DNA of 31,736 bases from an uncultured Anaerococcus sp. (GCF_943912825.1 NZ_CALTUX010000023.1:1-31736), one strand, 5' to 3'. Shown: positions 15,533-22,602, numbered from the stretch's first letter. The notes: generated by a model from the letters alone, not told the origin. Numbers and translations are program-made.

Positions 15533-17683
15533 ATGAAAAACATAAAACTTTATTCATCCCTATTGGCTTTGGCTTTAGTCCTAAGTCTTTCAGCTTGTGG
15601 ATCCAATTCAAATTCTACAAACGATGTGGGAAAACAGGCAAGTGAACAAGAGGAAAACAAGGGTGCGCAAGCTTTACAAGATGGTCAAGAAGAAAATCTT
15701 GATGATTTTGAGAAGCAGACAGCTGATGATACCATAGTTTTGGGTGTTGGCACCATTAATGGAGACTTCATCCAAGGTTTCAATAATGACGCAAATGATG
15801 TAAATGTTAGAAAGTTTATGGGTATTGAAGGAAACAATGGCTATAATTGCTATGTTATAGATGAATATGGCCAGTTCCAAACAAATACCGCAGCCCTAGA
15901 GAAAGAACCTGAGCTTATCAAGAATGAAGATGGATCTATGACCACTAAATACACAATCAAAAAAGATTTGAAATGGTCAGATGGCGAGCCTATAACAGCT
16001 GATGATTATCTTTTTGGAATCCTACTAGAATCTGATAAGGACTTCAACACTCTTACAGGCTCTTTAAATGTTGGTGGCGATTCTCTTAAGGGATTCGAGG
16101 CTTTCAAAAAGGGTGAGACAGACTCATTTGAAGGTCTAGAAAAGATTGATGATTATACTTTCTCTATCACAGTTGATGCTTCGCAATTACCATATTTTGA
16201 AGCCCAAGCCTTATCTAATGCAGGCCCAACACCTCTTCACTATATTGGTCAAAACTTGGCTGTATCAAAAGATGGCAAGAAACTTGTTGTTAAAAAAGGT
16301 TACCAAGTGACTGACAAGGACAAAGAAGATTACAAAAAATCTATAGATAATCAAATTGCCCTCCTAAAAGAAAACTTTGATAAAGACAATGAAGGAGAGG
16401 ATAAGGAAAGCGAAGATTACAAAAAAGCTAAAGAAGAATTAGATCAAAAAGAAAAAGACCTCGAAGCTCGCAAAAGCGGAGATGTTGACCCAACAAGACT
16501 TCTAATTGAAGAAGCCATGATAAAAGAAACTAGCGATTACAGGTTTAATCCTGCTGTAACTTGTGGTCCTTACAAGTTCAATAAATTTGAAAATAACATG
16601 GTTAAACTTGACCTTAATGAAAATTATAAGGGCAATTTCAAAGGTCAAAAAGCTAGCATACCTCACATCATAGTTCAATTGGTAAATAGAAATATAGGCC
16701 CAGACCTACTAGAAAATGGCGACATCGACATTTGGGAAGCTGAAACTGATGGCGGAAAAATTGCCCAACTCAAAAAAGCACAAGAGGCTGGAAAAATAGG
16801 CTTATCTTCTTATGAAAGAAATGGTTATGGAAATATAATCTTTTTAACAGACAGAGGAGCAACTAAATACAAGGAAGTAAGACAAGCTATAGCAAGCTTA
16901 ATGGACAGAAACGAATTTGTTCAATCCTTCCTAGGTGGTTATGGTGTAGTAACAAATGGTATGTACGGCCAAAGCCAATGGATGTATAAGGAAAGAGGAG
17001 CAGATTTACAAGAAAAACTTACAAACTGGGTTTTAAATATTGATAAGGCAAATGAATTATTAGATAAAACTCCTTACAAGTTCGAAAAAGACGGCAAAAG
17101 TCCATGGGATAAGGCAAAAGCACTAGATGAATTTAACAAAAACCAAGAAGGCTTCGACTATTATAGGTATGACGAAAATGGAAACAAGCTCGTTGTTAAC
17201 CAATATGGAGCAGAACAATCACCAATAACAAGCCTAATCTCCAACCAACTTCCTCCAAATGCTAAGCAAGCTGGTATGGAATATAATGTGACAGCAGGCT
17301 CCTTCTCAACCCTAATGGATTATTTGAGTTTCCCAAAAGAAGATGCACAATATACAGCTTTTTCAATGGCTTCAGACTTTGCTACACCATTTGACCCATG
17401 GTTCTACTACTCATCAGAAGGACCATTTAATAGAAGCAAGGTCAACGATCCAAAGGCAGATGAAGTAACTGCAAGTTTAAGAAAAACAGATCCATCTGAC
17501 AAAGAAGGCTACCTAGATAAGTGGGAAGAATTCCAAAAATGGTATAACGACTATCTACCAGAAATCCCACTATATTCAAATGTATTCCACACAGGATATT
17601 CAAACAGGATTAAAGGCTTCGATGTCATCACACCAGTATGGCAAGCATGTGACCAAATCAACGCAATGACAATCGAAAAATAA
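15533..17683 (+). CDS. Oligopeptide ABC transporter substrate-binding lipoprotein (family 5)
   Basis: A 716-residue secreted lipoprotein. Residues 1-21 are a type II signal peptide with lipobox LSAC (C22), then a Ser/Asn/Glu-rich linker to about 65, then the OppA/DppA-type binding domain (DLKWSDGEPITADDYLF, NPAVTCGPYKF, VRQAIASLMDRNEFV). It would hold peptides at the outer face of the membrane. It is longer than most OppA proteins because of a Lys/Glu-rich, probably coiled-coil insertion around residues 250-315. No permease or ATPase genes flank it, so it must share a transporter encoded elsewhere. Ribosome site AAAGGAAGG; its own terminator follows. Confidence 0.88.
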   Translation: MKNIKLYSSLLALALVLSLSACGSNSNSTNDVGKQASEQEENKGAQALQDGQEENLDDFEKQTADDTIVLGVGTINGDFIQGFNNDANDVNVRKFMGIEGNNGYNCYVIDEYGQFQTNTAALEKEPELIKNEDGSMTTKYTIKKDLKWSDGEPITADDYLFGILLESDKDFNTLTGSLNVGGDSLKGFEAFKKGETDSFEGLEKIDDYTFSITVDASQLPYFEAQALSNAGPTPLHYIGQNLAVSKDGKKLVVKKGYQVTDKDKEDYKKSIDNQIALLKENFDKDNEGEDKESEDYKKAKEELDQKEKDLEARKSGDVDPTRLLIEEAMIKETSDYRFNPAVTCGPYKFNKFENNMVKLDLNENYKGNFKGQKASIPHIIVQLVNRNIGPDLLENGDIDIWEAETDGGKIAQLKKAQEAGKIGLSSYERNGYGNIIFLTDRGATKYKEVRQAIASLMDRNEFVQSFLGGYGVVTNGMYGQSQWMYKERGADLQEKLTNWVLNIDKANELLDKTPYKFEKDGKSPWDKAKALDEFNKNQEGFDYYRYDENGNKLVVNQYGAEQSPITSLISNQLPPNAKQAGMEYNVTAGSFSTLMDYLSFPKEDAQYTAFSMASDFATPFDPWFYYSSEGPFNRSKVNDPKADEVTASLRKTDPSDKEGYLDKWEEFQKWYNDYLPEIPLYSNVFHTGYSNRIKGFDVITPVWQACDQINAMTIEK

Positions 17684-17693
17684 AATTTATTAT

Positions 17694-17728
17694 AAAAGAC
17701 GAGGACATTTACATTCCTCGTCTTTTTT
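17694..17728 (+). terminator. Terminator of the peptide-binding lipoprotein gene
   Basis: AAAAGACGAGGA (17694-17705) pairs perfectly with TCCTCGTCTTTT (17715-17726), nine-base loop, then more T. It may also work, less well, for fruA transcripts arriving from the other side. Confidence 0.9.
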
Positions 17729-17790
17729 CTATCTTAGACTTTTTTAAAATCCGTCAATATTATTAATGATTTAAAATCTTAGCTAGCATA

Positions 17791-19650
17791 TTATTCTGGT
17801 TTTTTCTTAATTGCTCCTAGTATTAGGCCGCCAACTACAGCACCTATTACAACTGCACCTACAAAGAGTAGGGCTTGGTTTAAACTTGACATTGCTGGAA
17901 GGATGAAGATTCCTCCGTGTGGGGCTGGAGCGCTTACTCCGAAATATCCTACTATGGCACCAGCTAGAGCTGATCCTGCTATACATGATGGAAGGACTGT
18001 TTGTGGCTCTGCTGCTGCAAATGGGATTGCTCCTTCAGTTATAAAGGATGCACCTAGGATATAATTAGTAATTGTTGTCTTCTTTTGTTCTTCATTGAAT
18101 TTATTCTTGAAGAAAGTTGTAGCTATTGCTATGGCAATTGGTGGGACCATGCCGCCTACCATTACTGCTGCCATGAAGGTTCCAATGCCTGTATCTGTGA
18201 AGGCACCTATTGCAAAGGCGTAGGCTGCCTTGTTGATTGGACCACCCATGTCTGCTGCCATCATTGCTGCAAGTAGGGCGCCAAGGATTACCATATTTGC
18301 TCCACCAAGACCTGTTAGCCAGTTATTGATAGCTGTGTTTATGCCTGTAAAGATTTGATCTATTACAAAGAACATGATTGCGCCTACTATAAATAGGCCA
18401 AGGACTGGGTAGATGAGCATTGGTTTTAAGCCTTCTACGGTCTTTGGTAGGTTTTTACAAGCTTTCTTTAGGAAATTTACCACATAACCTGCTATAAAAC
18501 CACCGATTAGGCCGCCAATAAAACCTGCTCCACGACTTGCCATAAGTCCTGCAACCATACCTGGCATTAGGCCTGGTCTGTCAGCTATTGAGTAGGCTAT
18601 ATAGCCTGCAAGGATTGGAATTAGGAAATTGAAGGCATCTCCGCCAAGACCATTTAGGAAGGTGAAGGCCATTGATTCATTGCCTGCAAATCTTTCAATT
18701 AGGAAGGAGATTGCCATTAGGATTCCACCACCGATTACAAATGGTAGCATGTGGCTAATACCATTCATAAGGTCGCCGTAGATTTTTTGTCCAAGGGATT
18801 GGCTCTCTTCGGCGTATTCTTGGCTGGCACCTCCTTCTTCGTGGTAGATATTGGCCTTACCTGCTAGGGCCTGGTCAATTAACTCATCTGCCTTTCTGAT
18901 ACCATCTGATACTGGTCTTTGGATAAGCTTTTTGCCATTAAATCTGGCTGTTTCTACCTTTTTATCTGCTGCAATTATTATCACATCAGCAGCATCTATT
19001 TCTGCTTGAGTGAGTCTATTTTTGATTCCATCAGACCCATTTGTCTCAACCTTGATATTTGCTCCCTTAGCCTTTGCTGCCTTTTCTAGAGCTTCTTGGG
19101 CCATGTAGGTGTGGGCGATACCATTTGGACAAGCTGTTACAGCTAGGATATTGCAAGCTTTTTTATCAACTGGACCTGCCACTTCTTCCTTTTTCTTTTC
19201 AGAATATTTTTCAATTACTCCATAGACATCTTCAGGGCTATTTACCTTCTTAAGGTCTGCTATGAAGCCATCTTTCATTATCATCTTGGATAATTCTGCA
19301 AGAGTTGCCACATGGAGATTATTTTCCCCATCTGGAGCTGCAATTGAAAAGAATATTTCTGTTGGTTCTCCATCAAGGGCATCATAGTCGACTCCTCCGA
19401 TTTTTCTAGCAAAGAGAACTGCGGGTTCTATTACTGTTGCGTTTTTGCTGTGAGGGATGGCCACTGATTCTCCAAGGGCCGTTGAGCCTTGGGCTTCTCT
19501 TTCTCTAAGACCTGCTGCAAAGTCTTCTGCACTTTTTACATAGCCTTCTTCAAAAAACTTTGCTGCGATTTCATCGATAACAGCTTCCTTGCCATCTGCT
19601 TTTAAGTCTAGGATCATCAGATCCTTTTTGAGTAAATCTCTAATTTCCAA
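17791..19650 (-). CDS. fruA: Fructose-specific PTS transporter, fused IIA-IIB-IIC
   Basis: A 619-residue fused enzyme II. Residues 1-150 are IIA with phospho-His H67 (ESVAIPHSK). About 163-262 is IIB with phospho-Cys C174 (VTACPNGIAHTYMAQ). From about 288 a polytopic IIC (GISHMLPFVIGGGILMA, ADMGGPINKAAYAFA, ITEGAIPFAA) runs to the end. It imports fructose as fructose 1-phosphate, the substrate of the neighbouring fruK. Its start overlaps the end of fruK by 11 bases. Confidence 0.96.
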   Translation of the reverse strand: MEIRDLLKKDLMILDLKADGKEAVIDEIAAKFFEEGYVKSAEDFAAGLREREAQGSTALGESVAIPHSKNATVIEPAVLFARKIGGVDYDALDGEPTEIFFSIAAPDGENNLHVATLAELSKMIMKDGFIADLKKVNSPEDVYGVIEKYSEKKKEEVAGPVDKKACNILAVTACPNGIAHTYMAQEALEKAAKAKGANIKVETNGSDGIKNRLTQAEIDAADVIIIAADKKVETARFNGKKLIQRPVSDGIRKADELIDQALAGKANIYHEEGGASQEYAEESQSLGQKIYGDLMNGISHMLPFVIGGGILMAISFLIERFAGNESMAFTFLNGLGGDAFNFLIPILAGYIAYSIADRPGLMPGMVAGLMASRGAGFIGGLIGGFIAGYVVNFLKKACKNLPKTVEGLKPMLIYPVLGLFIVGAIMFFVIDQIFTGINTAINNWLTGLGGANMVILGALLAAMMAADMGGPINKAAYAFAIGAFTDTGIGTFMAAVMVGGMVPPIAIAIATTFFKNKFNEEQKKTTITNYILGASFITEGAIPFAAAEPQTVLPSCIAGSALAGAIVGYFGVSAPAPHGGIFILPAMSSLNQALLFVGAVVIGAVVGGLILGAIKKKPE

Positions 19651-20545
19651 TTTCTTCTACCTCTACTTCCCTTAAAATATTGTTAATCATTGTCCTTTCG
19701 GCTATATCAGGACTAAATGCTGTTGCGCTGCCACAGGCTGCTGCAAGCTTATAGGCATCTGTCTTATCGTAAGCATTTACAAGTCCGTAGACGAAGCCTC
19801 CCACCATACTATCTCCAGAACCTACTGAATTTACTAGCTTTCCTTTGATAGGCTTAGCTCTTAGGGCGATTTTATCATCTACAAAGATAGACCCTTCTGC
19901 TCCTAGAGAAACTATTACATTTTGAGCACCAAGCTGGTTGAGCTTTTTGGCGTATTTAACCATATTTTCATCGGTGATTTCTGTTTCAAAAATCTTACCA
20001 AGCTCTTCCTTGTTTGGCTTAATTAGAAGTGGCTTGTATTTTAGATAGTCTAGAACCCTCTTGTCAGCTATATCTATGGTAAATCTTGCCCCTGTCGTCT
20101 CTATGACCTTTTTATAAAAATCTTCATCAAGACTATAAGGAAGGGAACCTGAGATAACTATTATGTCATCTCCACTAATTTCCTTAAGACTTATAAAAAA
20201 TTCATCCACTTCTTCCTTAGAAATATTTGGGCCCTTGGCATTGATTTCTGTTTCGTGGTCGTATTTTAATTTGACATTGATCCTTGAATTGTCAGCAATC
20301 CTTACAAATTTTTCCTTAAGACCCAAGCCTCTTACACCACTTGCTATATATTCTCCAATAAAACCACCCACAAAACCCAGATTTATTGGGTCTTCTCCGA
20401 GGTTTTTGAGAATCTTACTTGCCATAATTCCCTTGCCACCAGGATATTTTTCATCTTCATAAGCCCTGATTGTGGCTCCATCGCTAAACTTATCAAATCT
20501 CATGATATAGTCAATTGATGGATTTGTCGTAATTGTGTAAATCAT
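19640..20545 (-). CDS. fruK: 1-phosphofructokinase
   Basis: A 301-residue PfkB/ribokinase-fold sugar kinase that phosphorylates fructose 1-phosphate to fructose 1,6-bisphosphate. Family markers are the N-terminal TTNPSIDYIM, the substrate motif YPGGKGIMASKIL, and the catalytic SVGSGDSMVGGF. Placement between fruR and fruA fixes the substrate (tagatose-6-phosphate kinase is the close alternative). Its ATG overlaps the fruR stop by four bases. Confidence 0.94.
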   Translation of the reverse strand: MIYTITTNPSIDYIMRFDKFSDGATIRAYEDEKYPGGKGIMASKILKNLGEDPINLGFVGGFIGEYIASGVRGLGLKEKFVRIADNSRINVKLKYDHETEINAKGPNISKEEVDEFFISLKEISGDDIIVISGSLPYSLDEDFYKKVIETTGARFTIDIADKRVLDYLKYKPLLIKPNKEELGKIFETEITDENMVKYAKKLNQLGAQNVIVSLGAEGSIFVDDKIALRAKPIKGKLVNSVGSGDSMVGGFVYGLVNAYDKTDAYKLAAACGSATAFSPDIAERTMINNILREVEVEEIGN

Positions 20546-21234
20546 CCTTCCTCCCTTATTAGTTCTACATCTTCCCTTCTTGCTATCCTTGCAAAATACT
20601 TGATATTTTCCTTAGAAGAATCTGCCAAAACATAGGCCCTAGTCGCATTTTCTATGGCCTTTGCCTTAACTACAGCCTCATTTGTATCTGCTGTATAAAA
20701 GCCCTCATCATCATAACCATTGGCCCCAATAAAGGCTAGGTCAAAATTGTAAGAGCTTATGGATTCTAAGGTCTTAATCCCTGTTATCACCATTGTTGAA
20801 GGCTTTATCTCCCCTTCTAGAATGATGGTTGGGATATTTTTTGAAATCAGCTTTTCTACATGCATAAGGCCATTTGTTACTATCTTTATATCCATTGTCA
20901 TATCCAGATAGTCAAGGATTTGATGGCAGGTAGAACCAGCATCTAAATAAATAAATTTGGCATCTCCTATAAGGCCTGAAGCCTTTTCGGCAATTGCTGC
21001 CTTCTCCTTGGTGTGGACCCTTTCATTGTCAAGATAATTTAGCTCGCTAGGATTGATATTAAGAACTGCACCTCCATGCACTCTTCTTATCTTGCCTTGC
21101 TTTTGTAAATAATCCAAATCACGCCTTAGAGTAGACTCGCTTACCTTAAGCTTTTCTGTTAGGACCTTATTTGATACCTTCTCCTCTTTTTCAAGGATTG
21201 AAATTATAAGATCTAATCTTTTTTCTAATATCAT
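20542..21234 (-). CDS. fruR: DeoR-family regulator of the fructose operon
   Basis: A 230-residue DeoR-type regulator: winged helix at residues 5-57 (LDLIISILEKEEKVSNKVLTEKL, SESTLRRDLDYL, GKIRRVHGGAVL), then the sugar-phosphate domain (YLDAGSTC, TNGLMHV, GANGYDDEGFYTAD, DSSK). It is the first gene of fruR-fruK-fruA and probably responds to fructose 1-phosphate. No ribosome site precedes the ATG, and the -10 box places transcription start on the A of the ATG itself, so the message is probably leaderless. Confidence 0.9.
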   Translation of the reverse strand: MILEKRLDLIISILEKEEKVSNKVLTEKLKVSESTLRRDLDYLQKQGKIRRVHGGAVLNINPSELNYLDNERVHTKEKAAIAEKASGLIGDAKFIYLDAGSTCHQILDYLDMTMDIKIVTNGLMHVEKLISKNIPTIILEGEIKPSTMVITGIKTLESISSYNFDLAFIGANGYDDEGFYTADTNEAVVKAKAIENATRAYVLADSSKENIKYFARIARREDVELIREEG

Positions 21235-21240
21235 GTTAAT

Positions 21241-21269
21241 ATTATAACATCAAATTCATTCAAAGTCAA
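21241..21269 (-). promoter_or_regulatory. Promoter of fruRKA
   Basis: TTGACT (21269-21264), a 17-base spacer and a perfect TATAAT (21246-21241). The last base of the -10 box is seven bases before the ATG at 21234. Confidence 0.85.
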
Positions 21270-21282
21270 TCAAAAACAATCA
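21267..21282. promoter_or_regulatory. Candidate FruR operator
   Basis: CAATCA occurs twice, at 21267-21272 and 21277-21282, exactly 10 bases apart, so both lie on one face of the helix. The first overlaps the fruR -35 box and both sit just upstream of the xpt promoter. TGATTG, the complement, also recurs in the ula control region. Confidence 0.45.
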
Positions 21283-21296
21283 TAATTTCTCAAAAA

Positions 21297-21324
21297 TTGA
21301 CTAATTTTAGAAAAGAATTATAAT
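21297..21324 (+). promoter_or_regulatory. Promoter of xpt
   Basis: TTGACT (21297-21302), 16-base spacer, TATAAT (21319-21324). No purine riboswitch is visible in the short leader, unlike xpt genes of bacilli. Confidence 0.75.
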
Positions 21325-21369
21325 TATAAAAAGCTTACAAATATTGATTTGATATGATAAGGAGATATG

Positions 21370-21945
21370 ATGAAAGAACTAGAAGAAAGAATTCTCAAAG
21401 ATGGAATTGTTATTGGTCCAAACATACTAAAGGTAGATTCATTTTTAAACCAACAGATAGATGCCAAACTTATACATAAAATGGGAGAAGAGTTTGCTGC
21501 CTACTTTAAAGACAAAAACATCGATAAAGTCCTAACTGTTGAATCATCTGGTATAGCTCCAGCCCTTGCTACAGCCCTAGAACTAGAAGTGAACTGCGTA
21601 TTTGCAAGAAAAAAACAATCCCTTACAACAAGCGATAATGTCTACCACTCAAGCGTATATTCATTTACCAAACAAGTCACAAATGAGCTAATAGTAGACA
21701 AAAACTTCTTAAAAGAAGGAGAAAACATCCTAATGATCGATGACTTCTTAGCCAATGGCCAAGCAGCTAAAGGCATGGTAGCCCTATGCAGACAAGCAGG
21801 AGCCAACCCTGTAGGCCTCGGTATAGTTGTAGAAAAGTCATTCTCAGACGGTAGGGCCCTTGTAGAAGAAATGGGCGTAGATATCTATTCCCTAGCAAGA
21901 ATTGCAAAACTAGAAGAAGGCAAAATCACCTTTGTAGAAGAATAA
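21370..21945 (+). CDS. xpt: Xanthine phosphoribosyltransferase
   Basis: A 191-residue type I phosphoribosyltransferase for xanthine salvage. Recognisable features are KELEERILKDGIVIGPNILKVDSFLNQ at the start (as in Bacillus Xpt), FARKKQS, and the PRPP loop ILMIDDFLANGQAA. Length matches the family. An ATG also occurs at 21367, but AGGAGA lies only one base before it and four before 21370, so the second ATG is preferred. Single gene with its own promoter and terminator. Confidence 0.93.
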   Translation: MKELEERILKDGIVIGPNILKVDSFLNQQIDAKLIHKMGEEFAAYFKDKNIDKVLTVESSGIAPALATALELEVNCVFARKKQSLTTSDNVYHSSVYSFTKQVTNELIVDKNFLKEGENILMIDDFLANGQAAKGMVALCRQAGANPVGLGIVVEKSFSDGRALVEEMGVDIYSLARIAKLEEGKITFVEE

Positions 21946-21949
21946 AAAA

Positions 21950-21988
21950 TAAAAGCTGGTAAGAGAAATAATCTTAACCAGCTTTTTT
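21950..21988 (+). terminator. Terminator of xpt
   Basis: AAAAGCTGGT (21951-21960) pairs with ACCAGCTTTT (21977-21986), extended by AAGA/TCTT inside. Its T-run merges with the -35 box of the first toxin promoter. Confidence 0.85.
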
Positions 21989-22016
21989 GTGCTTAAATAT
22001 ATAAATATGATATAAT
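21987..22016 (+). promoter_or_regulatory. Promoter of toxin mRNA 1
   Basis: TTGTGC (21987-21992), 18-base spacer, TATAAT (22011-22016). The same arrangement with the same flanking bases (GATATAATAAACTTGCC) is found in the second copy. Confidence 0.75.
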
Positions 22017-22023
22017 AAACTTG

Positions 22024-22046
22024 CCTAACATCTTATATTATTTAGG
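22024..22046 (+). other. 5' stem-loop in toxin mRNA 1
   Basis: CCTAA (22024-22028) pairs with TTAGG (22042-22046), directly before the GGAGGGAGG ribosome site. The same stem occurs in copy 2 at 22330-22334/22348-22352 with a slightly different loop. Fst mRNAs carry a similar 5' stem that limits translation. Confidence 0.55.
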
Positions 22047-22064
22047 TGGAGGGAGGTGAGTTAT

Positions 22065-22163
22065 GTGTTAACTCGAATACTTTGGGAAAATTTTTATTTT
22101 CCATTGTTTGTAGGTCTAATCCTGCTTTTTGTAAGCAAGTATTGGGATTCTATAAACAAATAA
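22065..22163 (+). CDS. Fst-family type I toxin, copy 1 (32 residues)
   Basis: A small hydrophobic peptide starting at GTG, with GGAGG eight bases before it; an in-frame GTG at 22056 would add three residues. The ATG at 22063 is out of frame and stops after two codons. The core LWENFYFPLFVGLILLFVSK is one membrane helix, followed by a short polar tail (DSINK). The PxFVGLxL...S-K signature matches pAD1 Fst (PIFVGLVL...SRVLD). Such peptides insert into the membrane and stop growth when their antisense RNA is lost. The usual longer reading (22046-22234) in another frame has no recognisable features. Confidence 0.82.
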   Translation: MLTRILWENFYFPLFVGLILLFVSKYWDSINK

Positions 22164-22249
22164 TTAAAAAGACACCAGCGGCAACTGGTGTCTTTTTTGG
22201 TGAGTTTGTGTTACTCTTATACTTTGCTTTGTAAGAGGTGGCTTCTCTT
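22162..22249 (-). ncRNA. Antisense RNA antitoxin 1
   Basis: A predicted RNA of about 88 bases, convergent to toxin mRNA 1. It starts near 22249 behind its own promoter, opens with a small hairpin (AAGAG/CTCTT, 22233-22249), contains the complement of the direct repeat, and ends in the shared terminator. Its 5' part includes CACCTC, complementary to GAGGTG in the toxin ribosome site. It would block translation of the toxin by pairing at both the start region and the terminator arms. Confidence 0.75.
22167..22196. terminator. Bidirectional terminator of module 1
   Basis: AAAAGACACCAG (22167-22178) and CTGGTGTCTTTT (22185-22196), loop CGGCAA. T-runs follow in both directions, ending the toxin mRNA and the antisense RNA. 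Confidence 0.88.
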
Positions 22250-22255
22250 GATATT

Positions 22256-22283
22256 ATTATATAACAAATCCCCCATTTTTCAA
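22256..22283 (-). promoter_or_regulatory. Promoter of antisense RNA 1
   Basis: On the minus strand TTGAAA (22283-22278), 16-base spacer, perfect TATAAT (22261-22256). It is nearer to consensus than the toxin promoter, as expected if the antitoxin must be made in excess. Confidence 0.8.
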
Positions 22284-22292
22284 GCTTACTTA

Positions 22293-22322
22293 TTGTATGC
22301 TTTTATTAATATATGATATAAT
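22293..22322 (+). promoter_or_regulatory. Promoter of toxin mRNA 2
   Basis: TTGTAT (22293-22298), 18-base spacer, TATAAT (22317-22322). It stands back to back with the antisense 1 promoter, nine bases away. Confidence 0.75.
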
Positions 22323-22372
22323 AAACTTGCCTAACATCTTAATTTATTTAGGTGGAGGGAGGTGAGTCTATA

Positions 22373-22468
22373 ATGACATCAATCCTTTGGGAAAATTTTT
22401 ATTTTCCATTGTTTGTAGGTCTAATCCTGCTTTTAGCAAGCAAGATTTTAGATTCTATGAACAAATAA
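22373..22468 (+). CDS. Fst-family type I toxin, copy 2 (31 residues)
   Basis: Same family as copy 1, with an ordinary ATG start about nine bases after GGAGGTGAG. The core LWENFYFPLFVGLILLLASK and the tail ILDSMNK give a single membrane helix with a polar C-terminus. The stretch PLFVGLILLLASKILD parallels Fst PIFVGLVLEMISRVLD position by position. The N-terminal four residues, encoded by the repeat that pairs with the antisense RNA, are the most different part between the copies. Confidence 0.85.
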   Translation: MTSILWENFYFPLFVGLILLLASKILDSMNK

Positions 22469-22469
22469 T

Positions 22470-22557
22470 CAAAAAGACCCTGGTCCGCATCCGGGGTCTT
22501 TTTTAGTGAGTCTACTCACGACATCAATACTTTGCTTTGTAAGAGGTGGCTTCTCTT
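22470..22557 (-). ncRNA. Antisense RNA antitoxin 2
   Basis: A predicted RNA of about 88 bases convergent to toxin mRNA 2, built like antisense 1: hairpin AAGAG/CTCTT at the 5' end, conserved CCACCTC block, copy-specific repeat, and the shared terminator. It also lies on the strand and just downstream of the heptad-repeat protein gene, with no terminator between. Confidence 0.75.
22472..22502. terminator. Bidirectional terminator of module 2
   Basis: AAAAGACCCTGG (22472-22483) and CCGGGGTCTTTT (22491-22502) with one mismatch. It ends toxin mRNA 2, antisense RNA 2 and probably also the MMPL operon transcript. Confidence 0.85.
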
Positions 22558-22563
22558 ATCTTT

Positions 22564-22591
22564 ATTATATAACAAATCCCCCATATTTCAA
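22564..22591 (-). promoter_or_regulatory. Promoter of antisense RNA 2
   Basis: TTGAAA (22591-22586), 16-base spacer, TATAAT (22569-22564) on the minus strand; the same elements and spacing as for antisense 1. The -35 box is 12 bases from the stop codon of the heptad-repeat protein. Confidence 0.8.
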
Positions 22592-22602
22592 CATTAATTT
22601 TC

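Larger units (their letters stand above)
22055..22226. repeat. Direct repeat pair of module 1 (antisense recognition)
   Basis: GGTGAGTTATGTGTTAACTC followed by GAATACTTTG (22055-22084, over the toxin start) recurs as GGTGAGTTTGTGTTACTC followed by TTATACTTTG (22199-22226, inside the antisense RNA). Because the antisense RNA is read from the other strand, this makes it complementary to the toxin start region, the layout known from DRa/DRb of pAD1 par. Confidence 0.8.
22362..22534. repeat. Direct repeat pair of module 2 (antisense recognition)
   Basis: GTGAGTCTATAATGACATCA then ATCCTTTG (22362-22389) recurs as GTGAGTCTACTCACGACATC then AATACTTTG (22506-22534). The GACATCAAT block is absent from module 1, whose repeats share a GTGTTAACTC/GTGTTACTC block instead. 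Confidence 0.8.
21987..22591. repeat. Tandem duplication of a type I toxin-antitoxin unit
   Basis: Two units, about 21987-22283 and 22293-22591, share order and most of their sequence: toxin promoter, 5' stem-loop, ribosome site, toxin gene, bidirectional terminator, antisense RNA and antisense promoter. The stretch from the -10 box to the ribosome site and the toxin core are nearly identical. The terminator stems and the copy-specific repeats have diverged. Confidence 0.85.

Noticed and set aside
21325..21369. Purine riboswitch in front of xpt
   Set aside because: The leader is only about 40 bases long and lacks the conserved purine-riboswitch core.
22046..22234. A 62-residue plus-strand ORF across the first toxin region
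   Set aside because: It is in another frame than the toxin, runs through the terminator hairpin, and has no counterpart in the duplicated second module, where the toxin frame is kept.
22024..22591. CRISPR-like or insertion-sequence origin for the repeats
   Set aside because: Only two long units with coding and promoter structure; no short regular spacers, no transposase and no target-site duplication visible.
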